Notes under the pieces: generated by a model
The model's database searches: none
What the model was told of the DNA's origin: nothing
Seen by the model: the letters and a program-made list of their open reading frames with translations, nothing else
Origin: Aspergillus flavus
Taxonomy: Eukaryota; Ascomycota; Eurotiomycetes; Eurotiales; Aspergillaceae
DNA length: 64,000 bases
Direction of reading: 5' to 3'
Assembly: GCF_009017415.1 (NCBI RefSeq)
Contig: NC_092405.1
Location: 186,001 to 250,000 of the forward strand
Program-made: the position numbers and the translations under genes
Shown: positions 46,126 to 56,217 of the stretch, one piece after another
Layout: each line of letters begins with the position of its first letter
Position numbering within the stretch: the first letter of the stretch is position 1

Positions 46126-46536
46126 ATGAAGGTTTCATCCGCCTTGCAGTTCTTCGGAGCTTTGCTCCTGGTTGAGCCTCTCATGGCCATTCCTGTTGCA
46201 CCTCGCGACCCAGACAGCTGTGCCATTGTTCGCGACATCAATGGTGACATAGTCGCCCGTGGAGCTGCCTGTAGCCGCTCCGTTCAAATTGGGCCTGACA
46301 ACGCCACGGAAGATGCAGCTGCTCTTGTCACCCGCGACCCAGACAGCTGTGCCATTGTTCGTGACGCCAACGGTGATATAGTCGCCCGTGGAGTTGCCTG
46401 CAGCCGGTCCATTCAAGCTGAAACCGAAGACGAGACGGAAGATGCCGCTGCTCTTGTCACCCGCGACCCAGACAGCTGTGCCATTGTTCGTGACATCAAC
46501 GGTGACATAACCGCCCGCGGTATCGCCTGCAGCTGA
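46126..46536 (+). CDS. Secreted three-repeat peptide precursor candidate, 136 aa
   Basis: Signal peptide 1-21 (cleavage after LMA). The rest is three near-identical units starting at R27, R70 and R113, spaced exactly 43 residues (129 bp at DNA level). Each unit begins RDPDSCAIVRD, continues NGDI, and ends ARG-x-AC, so two Cys per unit (32/49, 75/92, 118/135). Units are separated by acidic spacers ending DAAALVT before the next Arg; an N-glycosylation site NAT lies in the first spacer. There are no dibasic KR/RR sites: the Arg at each unit start follows Pro or Thr, and internal single Arg residues occur. The layout resembles Kex2-processed secreted repeat proteins, including dikaritin RiPP precursors and pheromone precursors. 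A UstYa-like gene lies 12 kb away. The function is inferred from architecture only. Confidence 0.8.
   Translation: MKVSSALQFFGALLLVEPLMAIPVAPRDPDSCAIVRDINGDIVARGAACSRSVQIGPDNATEDAAALVTRDPDSCAIVRDANGDIVARGVACSRSIQAETEDETEDAAALVTRDPDSCAIVRDINGDITARGIACS
46204..46534 (+). repeat. Three tandem 129-bp units inside the secreted repeat gene
   Basis: Units begin at 46204, 46333 and 46462; the last is cut after 73 bp by the stop. DNA identity is very high (the cgacccagacagctgtgcc block is repeated in all three), which points to recent duplication or gene-conversion homogenisation. Confidence 0.85.
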
Positions 46537-47753
46537 TTACGACGCGAGAAGACCGGGGCCCATACTAGTTACGATAGGCCCCACCTGAGAGCGCCCAACT
46601 ACCGCCGCCGGGATATGTGAATGGACTGACTGGATGGCTATCTGTCTGCCGCCTGGGAGGAATCTGGAGAACGCTAGTTTGATGTTACGTTACATTCAGG
46701 TAGATCTAGACTGCGAGAATGAACGAGGATAAGAGATTGTGTTATATGATCCTGGCTATTGCTAAATGCGCCAAGTGGCAATCTGGTAAAACTGCTGGAG
46801 TGAACTAGCCCGGATGACACCATTTTAGTGTGGTAGAATTCAACTTTCTCGAACCAATCCATCTTCTATCTTCTACACAGTAGTAGTACCTAGTAGTATG
46901 CAGCGTATACCTGGATCGGTTAGAAGGTCTCAGAGACCCACACCGGGAGCAACCCTAATCAAGGGGCCATTTTGCTTACCTCAAGTCAAGCTTCAGTCAC
47001 ACCCATCTTATTCTTATCCGGTTGGTCATTGGCGATCGAGTCTAGATCCGTGGATTTCCACTCTTGCCAAAAAAAAAGAAAAAAATATTAATAATAATCA
47101 TTTGTTGTCCATGATGCCATCGCAACTTAACATGACGTGATTCCCTCGGAGACGCCGTTGCGGGGGCGTCTTTAGCTGCGTGAGTCAGAAATTAGTGCGG
47201 CTGCTTCAGGGTGAGGCGAGGTATGCTCCGAGGCAGTCGGCTCTGTCGGAGTTCTCTACTCCAGGTTCTGTGTGATACTAGCTTTGACTATTCTGGAAGC
47301 TCTGACTAGATCAAGCCTCACCATATTCCTGTGTTAGTAAAAGAAATATCTTGCCAAGTCAAGGTCATTGAGATATTAAGAAAGACTGAATAGTTCTTTA
47401 TCCTACAACAATTGCCAAAGAATAGTTTATATCAAGATCATTCAGCTTCGAATTTAGCTTTAAAAAGTGTTATACTTAAGCCCTGTAGCTATCCTAGATA
47501 CGAAGATGCAAAATATATTTCTGAGCGAGTCAAAGGTACCTTGTTTGCCCCACAGTCCTCCAAAACTCTGGCCAAGTTGCAACTGGTAGCCTGTCACTGC
47601 GCATGATACCGCCCTAATACTATCGCCAGCCAGGGAGGGGAAAAGGGATAGTTAAGAGTATACAACAAGGGTAGACGGTTTAAATTGGCATGGAACCCCG
47701 AAGCTGACAGCCCGTAGTGGAAACTGGCTTAAATAAAGCACATACTTTTAAGC
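46537..47753. other. Intergenic, 1.2 kb
   Basis: No gene supported. An A-rich run with ataataat lies near 47069-47100. It carries the promoter of the bZIP-like gene at its right end. Confidence 0.5.
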
Positions 47754-48805
47754 ATGCCAGACGAAACCAAGGATGAAAGGAGGCGACGGCAGAATCGAGA
47801 GTCGCAGCGTCGATTCCGTGAGTTAAGCATGTTCAATGATCCATGCATGAGATGGAACTGACGAGCCAGGCAATCGCCATAAGAAGGAACACCAGAACTC
47901 CGCAAGCACCAATGATCAGGTTGCTGCTCTTGCCTCTGGTACCAGCCCACAGAGTTCATTCGATGTTTTGCAAAGTGGGTTTATGGGCCCTATCAGTGAT
48001 AACGTTGCATTCGCTACATCAACTCCCCATTTCCCCGAGCTATGGAATGATGACCGCCTTCTACCACTCGGAAACCTACCCAATACTAATTATTCCATTG
48101 CGTCGCTGAATGCACCCATTGATGAACAGCCTTCGTCATCAATTATCGAATATGCAGCACCTACAACTTCTGTATTGAACCACTCGTTACCAATCACTTC
48201 AGTGCAGGGAAATGGCGCGTCACTTTCCTGCGCTCAATTACCACAACCTATAGGCATCACACCCCAAAGCGAAGGTCATTCGAGGCCTTCCACCGAGCCT
48301 ACGTGTGAACAAGCATTTTTTGCTCCTTACACCGAGCTTCGTCGTACCTCTGAAACGGGTTCGCAAGGTGGAACCCTTAATCTGGAGTATCTCAGACAGC
48401 AGCCGCCCCCTTCGAAGCCGTGCTCCGCGTCAAAAAAGGTATTGTACACTTTAGGAATTCTCGTATATTATAGCGTGTTAACCCATTCCACCGGCCTACG
48501 ATCAGAAAGAAGCCGCTGTAAGGCCTAGAATCCATAGTCCACTCCGCCAGCTTGGACCTTCTCGATCCAGGGGCCCCCGCAGACGTCGAGTCAGAAAGAA
48601 AGTAGATTTAATGATTGCAGAAATTCAAGAGGTCTACCGCGTTGGGGTCTTTCTGGGGCTCTTTGAGAGGGATGAAGAGCTTCAGCAGCTTTTGATGGTG
48701 GTAAGAGAACGATTTCGAGATTTAGAGATCAGACATGTTAGGAAGGGCAGCAGTGATGAATCTTCTAATTGCTATACTTCTGATGATGATGATGCCTTGG
48801 TTTAA
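47754..48805 (+). CDS. bZIP-type basic-region regulator without a leucine zipper (ToxE-like), 310 aa
   Basis: Exons 47754..47817, 47870..48438 and 48506..48805 (311 codons). Residues 8-25 form the basic region RRRRQNRESQRRFRNR with the DNA-contacting N-x7-R spacing. The 52-nt first intron falls inside it and must be removed to finish the motif. No heptad leucines follow; the sequence goes straight into a Gln/Ser-rich stretch. The middle (about 40-210) is Pro/Ser-rich and disordered-looking. The C-terminal exon has a basic patch (RGPRRRRVRKK), an amphipathic helix (EVYRVGVFLGLFERDEELQQL) and an acidic end. ToxE of the HC-toxin cluster has the same plan (bZIP basic region, no zipper) but adds ankyrin repeats, absent here. 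A candidate pathway regulator. Confidence 0.75.
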
Positions 48806-49293
48806 AGCGAAAAGATCATCCATAAGACAATACTGCCCTAATGGAAGGAGATCAATGAGAGTATCAATATACACTTTCACTGTAAAGCCCAAAAGACCTA
48901 GTGAGAGATGTTTTACATCCTTTGGATCGAGGCTCGATGAGTGAAAATAGACAATAAGTCTTCCTTTGATCAAAGAACATGGTCGCGCTTGGTAGGCGGC
49001 CGGATGCCCTGCTATGGCGTAACACGACTGCTCGCCATGCTTCCCTGGTATTGCGCGATACCCTAAAACCTTACAAGTGATATGAGAAAAACCTGAGCCA
49101 ACTAGATCAGTGGTTCTAGAAAAGCTTCCAAAGATTAAATATCGAGGGAGGGTGGCTATTTGTCCCTAGCATACTATGCAAATCTTGCTGAATGAAAGGT
49201 CTTCCCATTCTACTACCTAAAAAGGTCATAACCGGCAAGGTGTCTTCATAGGTTATGTCATAGCGATCCCTTCCTTGACAAATGTACCATTTC
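48806..49293. other. Intergenic between convergent genes
   Basis: 3' regions of the bZIP-like and MFS genes. No additional gene. Confidence 0.5.
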
Positions 49294-51440
49294 CTAAACA
49301 AGATATCGGAACGAGGGATTTTCCATCTACATGCGATAAATGTTAGCAATTGATAATGGTTAACATAGTAACCATGTCTTACATCTGTCAGATCATTCAA
49401 GCCAGAGATATCATCAATGTTGGCTTCCACTGAGCACTGTAATGCGTCCCGCTACATCTGAGATATCAGTATACAATTCTCAGGATGTTGGGAGGTCGGT
49501 AGTGAGTTAGTTTACCTTTTTGTTCTTTAGCACATATAATCTGTGCAGGATGACAAGCAAGATAAAATCCAGGGCCAGACAAATAATCATGGCAATGAAT
49601 CCAGATCTATAATGTGGCTCCTCTCTTTCAAAGAATAGCTGGGGGCCAATCAGATTACCCACGCAGTACCTATGCCTTATTAGAAACAGAATAATGACTA
49701 GGATACCCATACTCAGACATACGCAATGAAAAGAGCGGCAGTTACGACGGTCTTCTTTGTTCGCCCGGCGATGTTGGCTTGAATCAACCCTAGGGAAAGG
49801 ACATAAGTCGCACTGAACCCAATGGCAAGATAGTACCCGCTGATTTAATAGTTAGTAGTGGCCCTGTGTGCAATAATTTCGACTAGTTAACGAGGAAACG
49901 TACAGAAGCCGGCCAAGCTTGTTTTCCTCGGGAAGAGCGTACATGAGACTCAGTCCCAGGATAGCCACAACGAGGCCACCACACATAAGAATGATTCGGC
50001 AGTTTTTAATCCTTCCTGCGAGAAACCCCGTAATGAGAAGAGCCAAGACCTGTGCTCCTCCAAATGGCATTCCCAGGAGAGTAGTTCCAAGCTTTGAGTA
50101 ACCGAATCCCTCGATGATCAGCGGTCCGAAGGCACTGATGCCTCCCTAAGTAAGTAAGTAGTTAGCTTTGGTCCAACAGTAATGTCAGCAGGAGATAGCT
50201 CGACATACATTTGGAATGTTGTTCGCAATAACAAAGAGTATCAATATCCACACTTGAGGATCTATAAGAGCTTCGCGTGCTTGATAGAGCTTGAACTCTT
50301 TATTGTCAAGGCCAGTCTTATTCTCGGATACTCGTTTGATGGCAACATCCTTCTCCGCGGAAGATAACCACTTCGCTGCGGCAGGACTTGGAGCAGCAAA
50401 AAGGAAGAAGGGCACTGCCCAGACAACTGTGGCGGAGCCAAAGATAAGGAAAGGGAACTATATGGGTTGAAAAAGTCATTCAAACAACTCAAATGATTGC
50501 ACTGATTCCATCTGCTTACCTTGTAAACAGGTATATCGCTCTTAATGTGCCCAATCCCGTACTAAAGTATTATCAGTCAATTATTTCTCCATATTTATTC
50601 CAGAATACTGACAGCTACAATGCCTCCAACCACTTGAGCAATCCCGTTCATCGAGAACCAAATACCAGTTCGAAGAGGTTGTTCGTTTCTACCATGATCA
50701 GTCCCACACATACCAAATCTAGGGTGGACCTCACCTTTTATAGAACATCGATGTCAACTGTACGAAGCAAGGACTAACTCCACTTTCCAGGGCACCTAAA
50801 AAGAAACGAACAGCCATCAAACTGCGAAAATCATCTGCACCTGCCATGCAGAGAAGGACTGCTCCCCAGAGGAATCTAACATGCTTTAGCTACTTGTCGT
50901 GAATGACAATCAAAGGTATAAAATTGTAGTAACTCACATCAAAGTCCCACAAGATCTTGTGATATGCATCTTTTGGAAAAGGAGATTCATAGGGAATTCA
51001 CCGACAAGATAACCCAGATAGAATATCGTTGTCAACCCTGTAGACTCCGATTGTTACCTCTTGTCAACATATGATGTCCAAAAAGAAGGCATACATGAAT
51101 ACTGATCGCCCACTAGATGGGCCTCCTCTTTCATTCCCCACAAGGCAGCATATGAAATACACGTCTTATCCACGAACTGGATAAGGTACGTGCCCATAAG
51201 CTAAATGAACCATCAGCACGGTCACATCTGACAAAGATGATTCATTATTACCCAAGGAAGAAGAAACCAATCAATCTTGCGCAGCACAGTTCGATTCTCT
51301 GCTTCGGTATATGGGGCATCCTCCGTTGCCCCATGCAAAGTCCCCAATGCAATGTCCGGGGGCTGTGGAGCAAGGTCGCATGCTTTAGTGTCAAGTGTGT
51401 CTGACTTCTCAGTGATCTGCAACATCGTGTCTCGATCCAT
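49294..51440 (-). CDS. MFS transporter, Dal5/allantoate-permease-like, 505 aa, twelve exons
   Basis: Exons: 51440..51252, 51200..51095, 51037..50938, 50875..50735, 50688..50613, 50561..50520, 50457..50209, 50145..49904, 49839..49723, 49669..49516, 49451..49383, 49326..49294 (506 codons; introns 46-64 nt). The protein has the anion:cation symporter pattern: RTVLRKIDWFLLPW, TYLIQFVDKTCISYAA, FRSLMAVRFFLGALESG, MNGIAQVVGGIVAYGIGH, PQVWILILFVIANNIPNGGISAF and YCVGNLIGPQLF. The terminal MENPSFRYLV supports the last tiny exon. This family imports organic anions such as allantoate, ureidosuccinate, nicotinate or small peptides. It is divergent from the M20 amidohydrolase across 450 bp, so uptake and hydrolysis of one substrate is likely. 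Confidence 0.9.
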
Positions 51441-51890
51441 GCTCTTCGGAAAGAGGACCTTGGAGATTACTTTGTGGACTGATACAATATCGATTATTTA
51501 TATCTCAGCACTTCGATTCACCCGGGAAATAAGTCTATTGCAAAGGGGCTATCAAAGTTAAATACACAACCACCACAATACGATTCAGCCAAGACGACGA
51601 TAAACAAAAGGACATCATCTGCCCCCTTCACTGGCCACGACAGCCATACGGTTAGACCGAATGGCTCTTGGCTGAAGTTAAAGAGATAAGAAAGAGGAGA
51701 TGGAGATAATCTTCGTCGGCCGGGCCGATCTATACTCTCGGTCGGCCCGCCCGATCCGATCCGTGTCATGCATATCGGTTATGAAAGCATGGATGGGCTT
51801 GAATACACATATAAAGAGCGACAGAGAGATCATTCTTGAGCTCTGGCCTTCGCTACTCTTGTCAAGGTCTTTCTACCACTACTTGCAATT
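51441..51890. promoter_or_regulatory. Bidirectional promoter, MFS transporter / M20 amidohydrolase
   Basis: 450 bp between divergent ATGs. TATAAAG lies at 51810..51816, 75 bp before the amidohydrolase start. A cggccgggccgat / cggtcggcccg imperfect palindrome lies near 51717-51752. CGG triplets of this kind are the half-sites used by Zn2Cys6 factors, and one such gene lies just beyond the amidohydrolase. Confidence 0.5.
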
Positions 51891-53386
51891 ATGGCGATCA
51901 ATTTTATCAACCAACCCAGTAGCGAAGGCGATACCGGCGTCCCGAAGCATGTCATCCAACTCGTTTCGGAGGCTATTGACTCGGCGTCGTCAGAGCTGCG
52001 TCGACTGAACTTAGAGGTAGATTTAGCTCATCTTGTATTTAGTGTAAATTATTAACAGCTGCAGATATGGAATAATCCCGAAACGCGTTTCAAAGAAGAG
52101 AAAGCCTGCAAGCTGCTTGCCGGATGGTTTGAGAGCCAAGGCTGGACTGTGAAAACTGGTGTATACGGTATCTCCACAGCGTTCGAGGCACGCTTTTCCG
52201 TCACACCCGGGGAGAGATCAGTCTGCTACAATGCCGAATATGGTGAGTGTGCCCACAACTCATGCGCTCGCTGCTTGCTAATCTTCACAGACGCCCTTCC
52301 TGAGCTTGGCCATGCTTGCGGTCACAATTTGATTGCCACATCAACACTGGCATCAGCCGTCGGGGCCTCTGCCGCTATGAAGGAACTGAAAATCCCAGGA
52401 ACGCTGATCGTGATGGGTACGCCCGCTGAAGAGACCGGCGGAGGTAAATACATCATGGCGAACCATGGCGCGTGGAAGGACTGTAGCGTCGTCCTCATGA
52501 CACACGCCATGCCGGACTTCTCGACCGCGAGAACGGTGACGAAGGCTTCATGGAAGTTCAGAGCCAAGTTTCATGGAAAGGCTGCACACGCGGCAGCCGC
52601 ACCGTGGAATGGAAACAACGCCTGTGATGCCATTGTAATGGCGTATAACGGTCTAGGGCTACTTCGTCAACAGATCCAAAAGACGGAAAGCATCCAGTCT
52701 GTTATCCTTGAAGCTGGAAAAGCACCCAATATTATTCCCGACTACGCTGAAGGTAGCTTTTCTCTGCGTGCGTTTGACTCAAAGGCGTTGGAGCGTCTCC
52801 GAAGCCGCGTGATACCCATTTTCGACGGAGCTGCAGCGTCTACGGGCTGTACTGTTGAATTATTTTGGTGCGTTAATAGACAACTGACACAGACTGGTCA
52901 ATTTCTCGATACTAATATACACATAGGGACGCATTATATGAAGACGTTGTAACCAACATGGCTCTAGCGAGCCGCTATACCCACTATATGATCAATGATC
53001 TGGGCCTCACGCCCGCAGATATTCTTCCTCCATCAGATCTTTCAGCGAAGGTGGATCAGAATGGTAGCTCGTATGTTGCAAGGCGGAACACAACCCTGGA
53101 GCCGTCGCAAAAGACACTAACGTTGCAAATCTCCAGCGATTTCGGAAACTGTTCTTATATTCAACCCGGTATTCAGACATTGTTCAGCATTAACGCTACG
53201 GATATGCCTCATACCCCTTCCTTCCAGAAAGCGGCGGGTACAGACTTTGCACATACAGAGTCATTGAGAGCTGGAAAGGCCAATGCTTTGATAGGGCTCG
53301 AGGTCCTGCTTGACGAGGGGTTCTACAAGGAAGTAAAAAGTGATTGGATAAACGACATGAAGGAGCGTGGTCGTCTTCCCGAGTGA
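51891..53386 (+). CDS. M20-family amidohydrolase/aminoacylase, 424 aa
   Basis: Exons 51891..52016, 52065..52242, 52291..52867, 52927..53070 and 53137..53386 (425 codons). The last intron (66 nt, gtatgt...cactaac...ccag) is in frame and can be read through. Visible M20D features are WNNPETRFKEEKACKLL, metal-binding ALPELGHACGHNL, acidic GTPAEETGGGK, dimerisation-domain FHGKAAHAAAAPWNG and GTDFAHTESLR near the end. These enzymes cleave N-acyl or peptide amide bonds (AbgB/hippurate-hydrolase-like) using metal ions. No signal peptide, so cytosolic. With the divergent MFS carrier it probably forms a small catabolic unit. Confidence 0.9.
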
Positions 53387-53889
53387 AATTGTCCGAAGCT
53401 CTATATCTCCCTTTATCGTATGCCATTCAAAGCGACCCTAAGTCCTTTCATTGTACCTATCTTATGAAGTTCTCGCATTCATACCCACAGCAATGTACTT
53501 TTTGAAAGTTACTCGAGCCAGTAAGCCTAGTGGAACTCGCTCCATATGCCGCTGCAGACCGTCTCAATTCGGTTATTCACCCAAAAATCGCTTTCCTTGA
53601 CTTGAGAATCGCTACTCAAGGCTATCTGTATCTTATGAGAACATCTAGACTAGGGTAGTTTGTCCAAAGTACAAACCTTGCTGGCTTCTTTGCGTTTGCT
53701 GTGCATTCTACCACACAGCAGCCGGCTCCTTTAGCATACCCATGGATAAAAGATAGTATGCTGGAGGATATCTTTATCCAAACACCAAGGGAGCTTTGCA
53801 AAGTGCTTGCCGTGGTATTTTCAGTAGCCTCATGTCGATCTGTGGTCACTTGTGTATAATCAAACTTTATGCAAAATTTCGGTAAATGC
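53387..53889. other. Intergenic between convergent genes
   Basis: 3' ends of the amidohydrolase and the second Zn2Cys6 gene. No gene seen. Confidence 0.5.
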
Positions 53890-55673
53890 TCAGCTAGCGG
53901 TCTTCTGTCTCTTAAGGTCGTCAAGGTACCGTTCTGGTGTCAAGTTAGCATACTCCAATAATACCTAAGATTTTAAGACATACGCCCGGTCACCCATCGC
54001 GTGCTCATACATTGGAGTACCTTTTCTAAGACGCTTACGGCTCTCCTCGAGTCAACCTTTGGGCTATCCCTTAGCACACCCAGTAATAGCCGAGCTGCCT
54101 TGTAGACAGAATGTACCACAAATACGGGTAGCACCTCCAAATCAGCCGGTGTGATTTGTGCAGCAAAGCTCTCGGACGCATAGACAAGTTCCCCGATTAC
54201 ATCTTGCATAAGTTCGTATGATGCAGCGGCACAAGACTCCAAGCCTGGAGCTTTAAGACTGTAACCAAACTCTAGGATAGTCATCAGGGCGCTGATTCAA
54301 CTCCATGTTAGTCTTCATCAGATGCTGTAGGCAATGGGGCTCAACAGTACCTGCGGGATATGGCAACTGCGCTGCAGCACAGATCATGTGGAACATTGTA
54401 ATCTTCTTGTACAGTTTCTCTAAATGAACTGAGTGTCTTTAAGATCTGTATAGCTTCGGCATTGAAGAACTCCATGTGTTGAACTGGGTCATGGACATGG
54501 GTGAGCACTTGCTCTAGTATACGTGAAGCTTGGGCTAGTTTATTGAAGTGGTATAGTGGTTTCGATGGCGTTAAAGTCGGGTCGAATGCTTCGGAGTCCT
54601 AAAAAGATGTTAGCAAAGCGAGAATATTGTAATACTCAGTCGTAATACTTACGTCGTTCCCGCCGACAGCTCCCGACAGTAGGGCTTTCGGGATGATAGG
54701 TCCTTTATTACTCTCTAAGGAGACATATCTATCACGGTTCACATTTCAAGTGTTAGTGCTAACGCAAGTGAAGGGCGGGTTACATGGAAGTGAGCCGACC
54801 CCGGCATCTAAAAACGGAGGCACAGATTCTCGAATACTTTTTACCATGAAAATGAAGGTGACGGACGGGACCCACCGATCTGCTATAACAATGCCACGCC
54901 ATATACGTCGAGCCTCGCCCGCTCTTCCTGGGGATTTGAATGTTTCTTCTAGCTGAGCTTTGGATACTTCATTAGCCCCGAGTGCCACTGCTGCCCGAAC
55001 ATTTGCACCCATGGAGATATATGCTGCAGGGTACATGCCGTGGCCCACTTCAAAAATTGTGAGTAGCAACCTGCACTGCAGTAGCTCCAATGAATTGATC
55101 TCAATCGCCTCTAATGTTGCAATGAATCCCTTCAGTAGTATGTATAGGGAGCGCATCCGGGGCGGTATCTCATCATCGACTGGCTTGGCCCCCAGGAGAA
55201 CCATGCACAGCGTGAGCAAGCTAAGATCCGCACTCGTGTAAGTGAGAATGTAAGTCAGACGCTCATAAAACGGTCCTTCAGCTAGTATAGGAAACCAAGG
55301 ATGGATTGTCCGAAAGTATACCGCGGCTACCGCTCGGATCCTACTTTCATCCCCGATGATGGTGAAAACTTGCGTCCTGATGGTGTGAGCTATATTATCT
55401 GACGTGAGCTGAGCCAGATCAGGAACCGGTAAGGAAATCGAGGATACATCCTCGGGAGAGTCTCCGGGTCCAGTTATTCCGTTTGGTTCCGTATAGCAGC
55501 AGACACGGTTCAATCTTATTGGTGTTTGGTTAGTACTTTATATGTAAGCGGAAAAGGCCTATTTCACCGAAGTGGACTTACCTCTTGCACAGTGAGCATA
55601 CCGGAAGTAGCTTGTCGCATTTACGCTTGTGCGTCCTGCAGCGCAGGCAGACGCGATTTGCATGGCTGATCAT
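53890..55673 (-). CDS. Zn2Cys6 transcription factor, 468 aa, six exons
   Basis: Exons 55673..55582, 55514..54876, 54728..54653, 54598..54351, 54291..53984, 53933..53890 (469 codons; one intron is 147 nt). The N-terminal zinc cluster begins almost at the start: RV-C-LR-C-RTHKRK-C-DKLLPV-C-SL-C-KRLNRV-C, a perfect Zn2Cys6. The fungal-specific middle domain follows (YFRTIHPWFPILAEGPFYERL, SLLTLCMVLLGAK, ISMGANVRAAVALGAN, RRIWRGIVIADRYVSLES) and a short tail (GQRYLDDLKRQKTAS). It may control the adjacent M20/MFS pair, since it lies next to them and their shared promoter holds CGG palindromes. That link is inference. Confidence 0.9.
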
Positions 55674-56217
55674 TGCGTATCGTTGACGGTGCGGATGCAG
55701 GTGCGGATGAGTATCGGCATGGGTGGTTCCGTATGAATTTAGGTACCGACTAAATTCTTGGTCATCAACTCATAAATGTCTTAAACGGCGTACATTGTCT
55801 CGGCATGAAAACTACTAAGTAGTAGTTCAGTTATAAGTTGAATCCATGTCTAAGCGGAGCCATCGGACCTAATGATACTAGTCCCATTCAGGATTAGCGG
55901 TCCGCACCTGCATCCGCATCTATTTGTAAGAGGAACTAATCCATGATAGCTCTCAGAGTATCAGCATCGTAGTGTAGTGAGGATTATAGATGCAGACACC
56001 AAGGCCTTTTCCCTATGTATGGTAGAACCTTCTCGTGACGTATAGTGTAAGCAACAGGAATCACCCAAAACGCCATTATATAAAGTCTGTCGTCCACCGC
56101 ACTTTACAGTTCTAAGATCCCAAGTCTTGCTGTATGCTTTGACCTTCCCCATATTCACTGCATAACCTCATCGTCTTCCACTCAAGTTGTTGATAACTCT
56201 AATCAACTCTCCCAACA
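55674..56217. promoter_or_regulatory. Divergent promoter, Zn2Cys6 gene / NmrA-like gene
   Basis: 544 bp between divergent ATGs. It contains the 18-bp inverted repeat listed separately. TATATAA-like sequence near 56076-56082 precedes the NmrA-like gene by about 140 bp. Confidence 0.45.
55690..55918. repeat. 18-bp inverted repeat, arms 211 bp apart (MITE-like)
   Basis: tgcggatgcaggtgcgga at 55690..55707 and its exact reverse complement at 55901..55918, enclosing 193 bp with no coding potential. The total span is 229 bp. No target-site duplication is obvious. Either the terminal repeats of a small non-autonomous element or a paired regulatory site. Confidence 0.75.

Noticed and set aside
45948..46416. 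Minus-strand frames opposite the repeat gene
   Set aside because: They mirror the three tandem units on the other strand; the signal peptide, ATG and stop context support only the plus strand.
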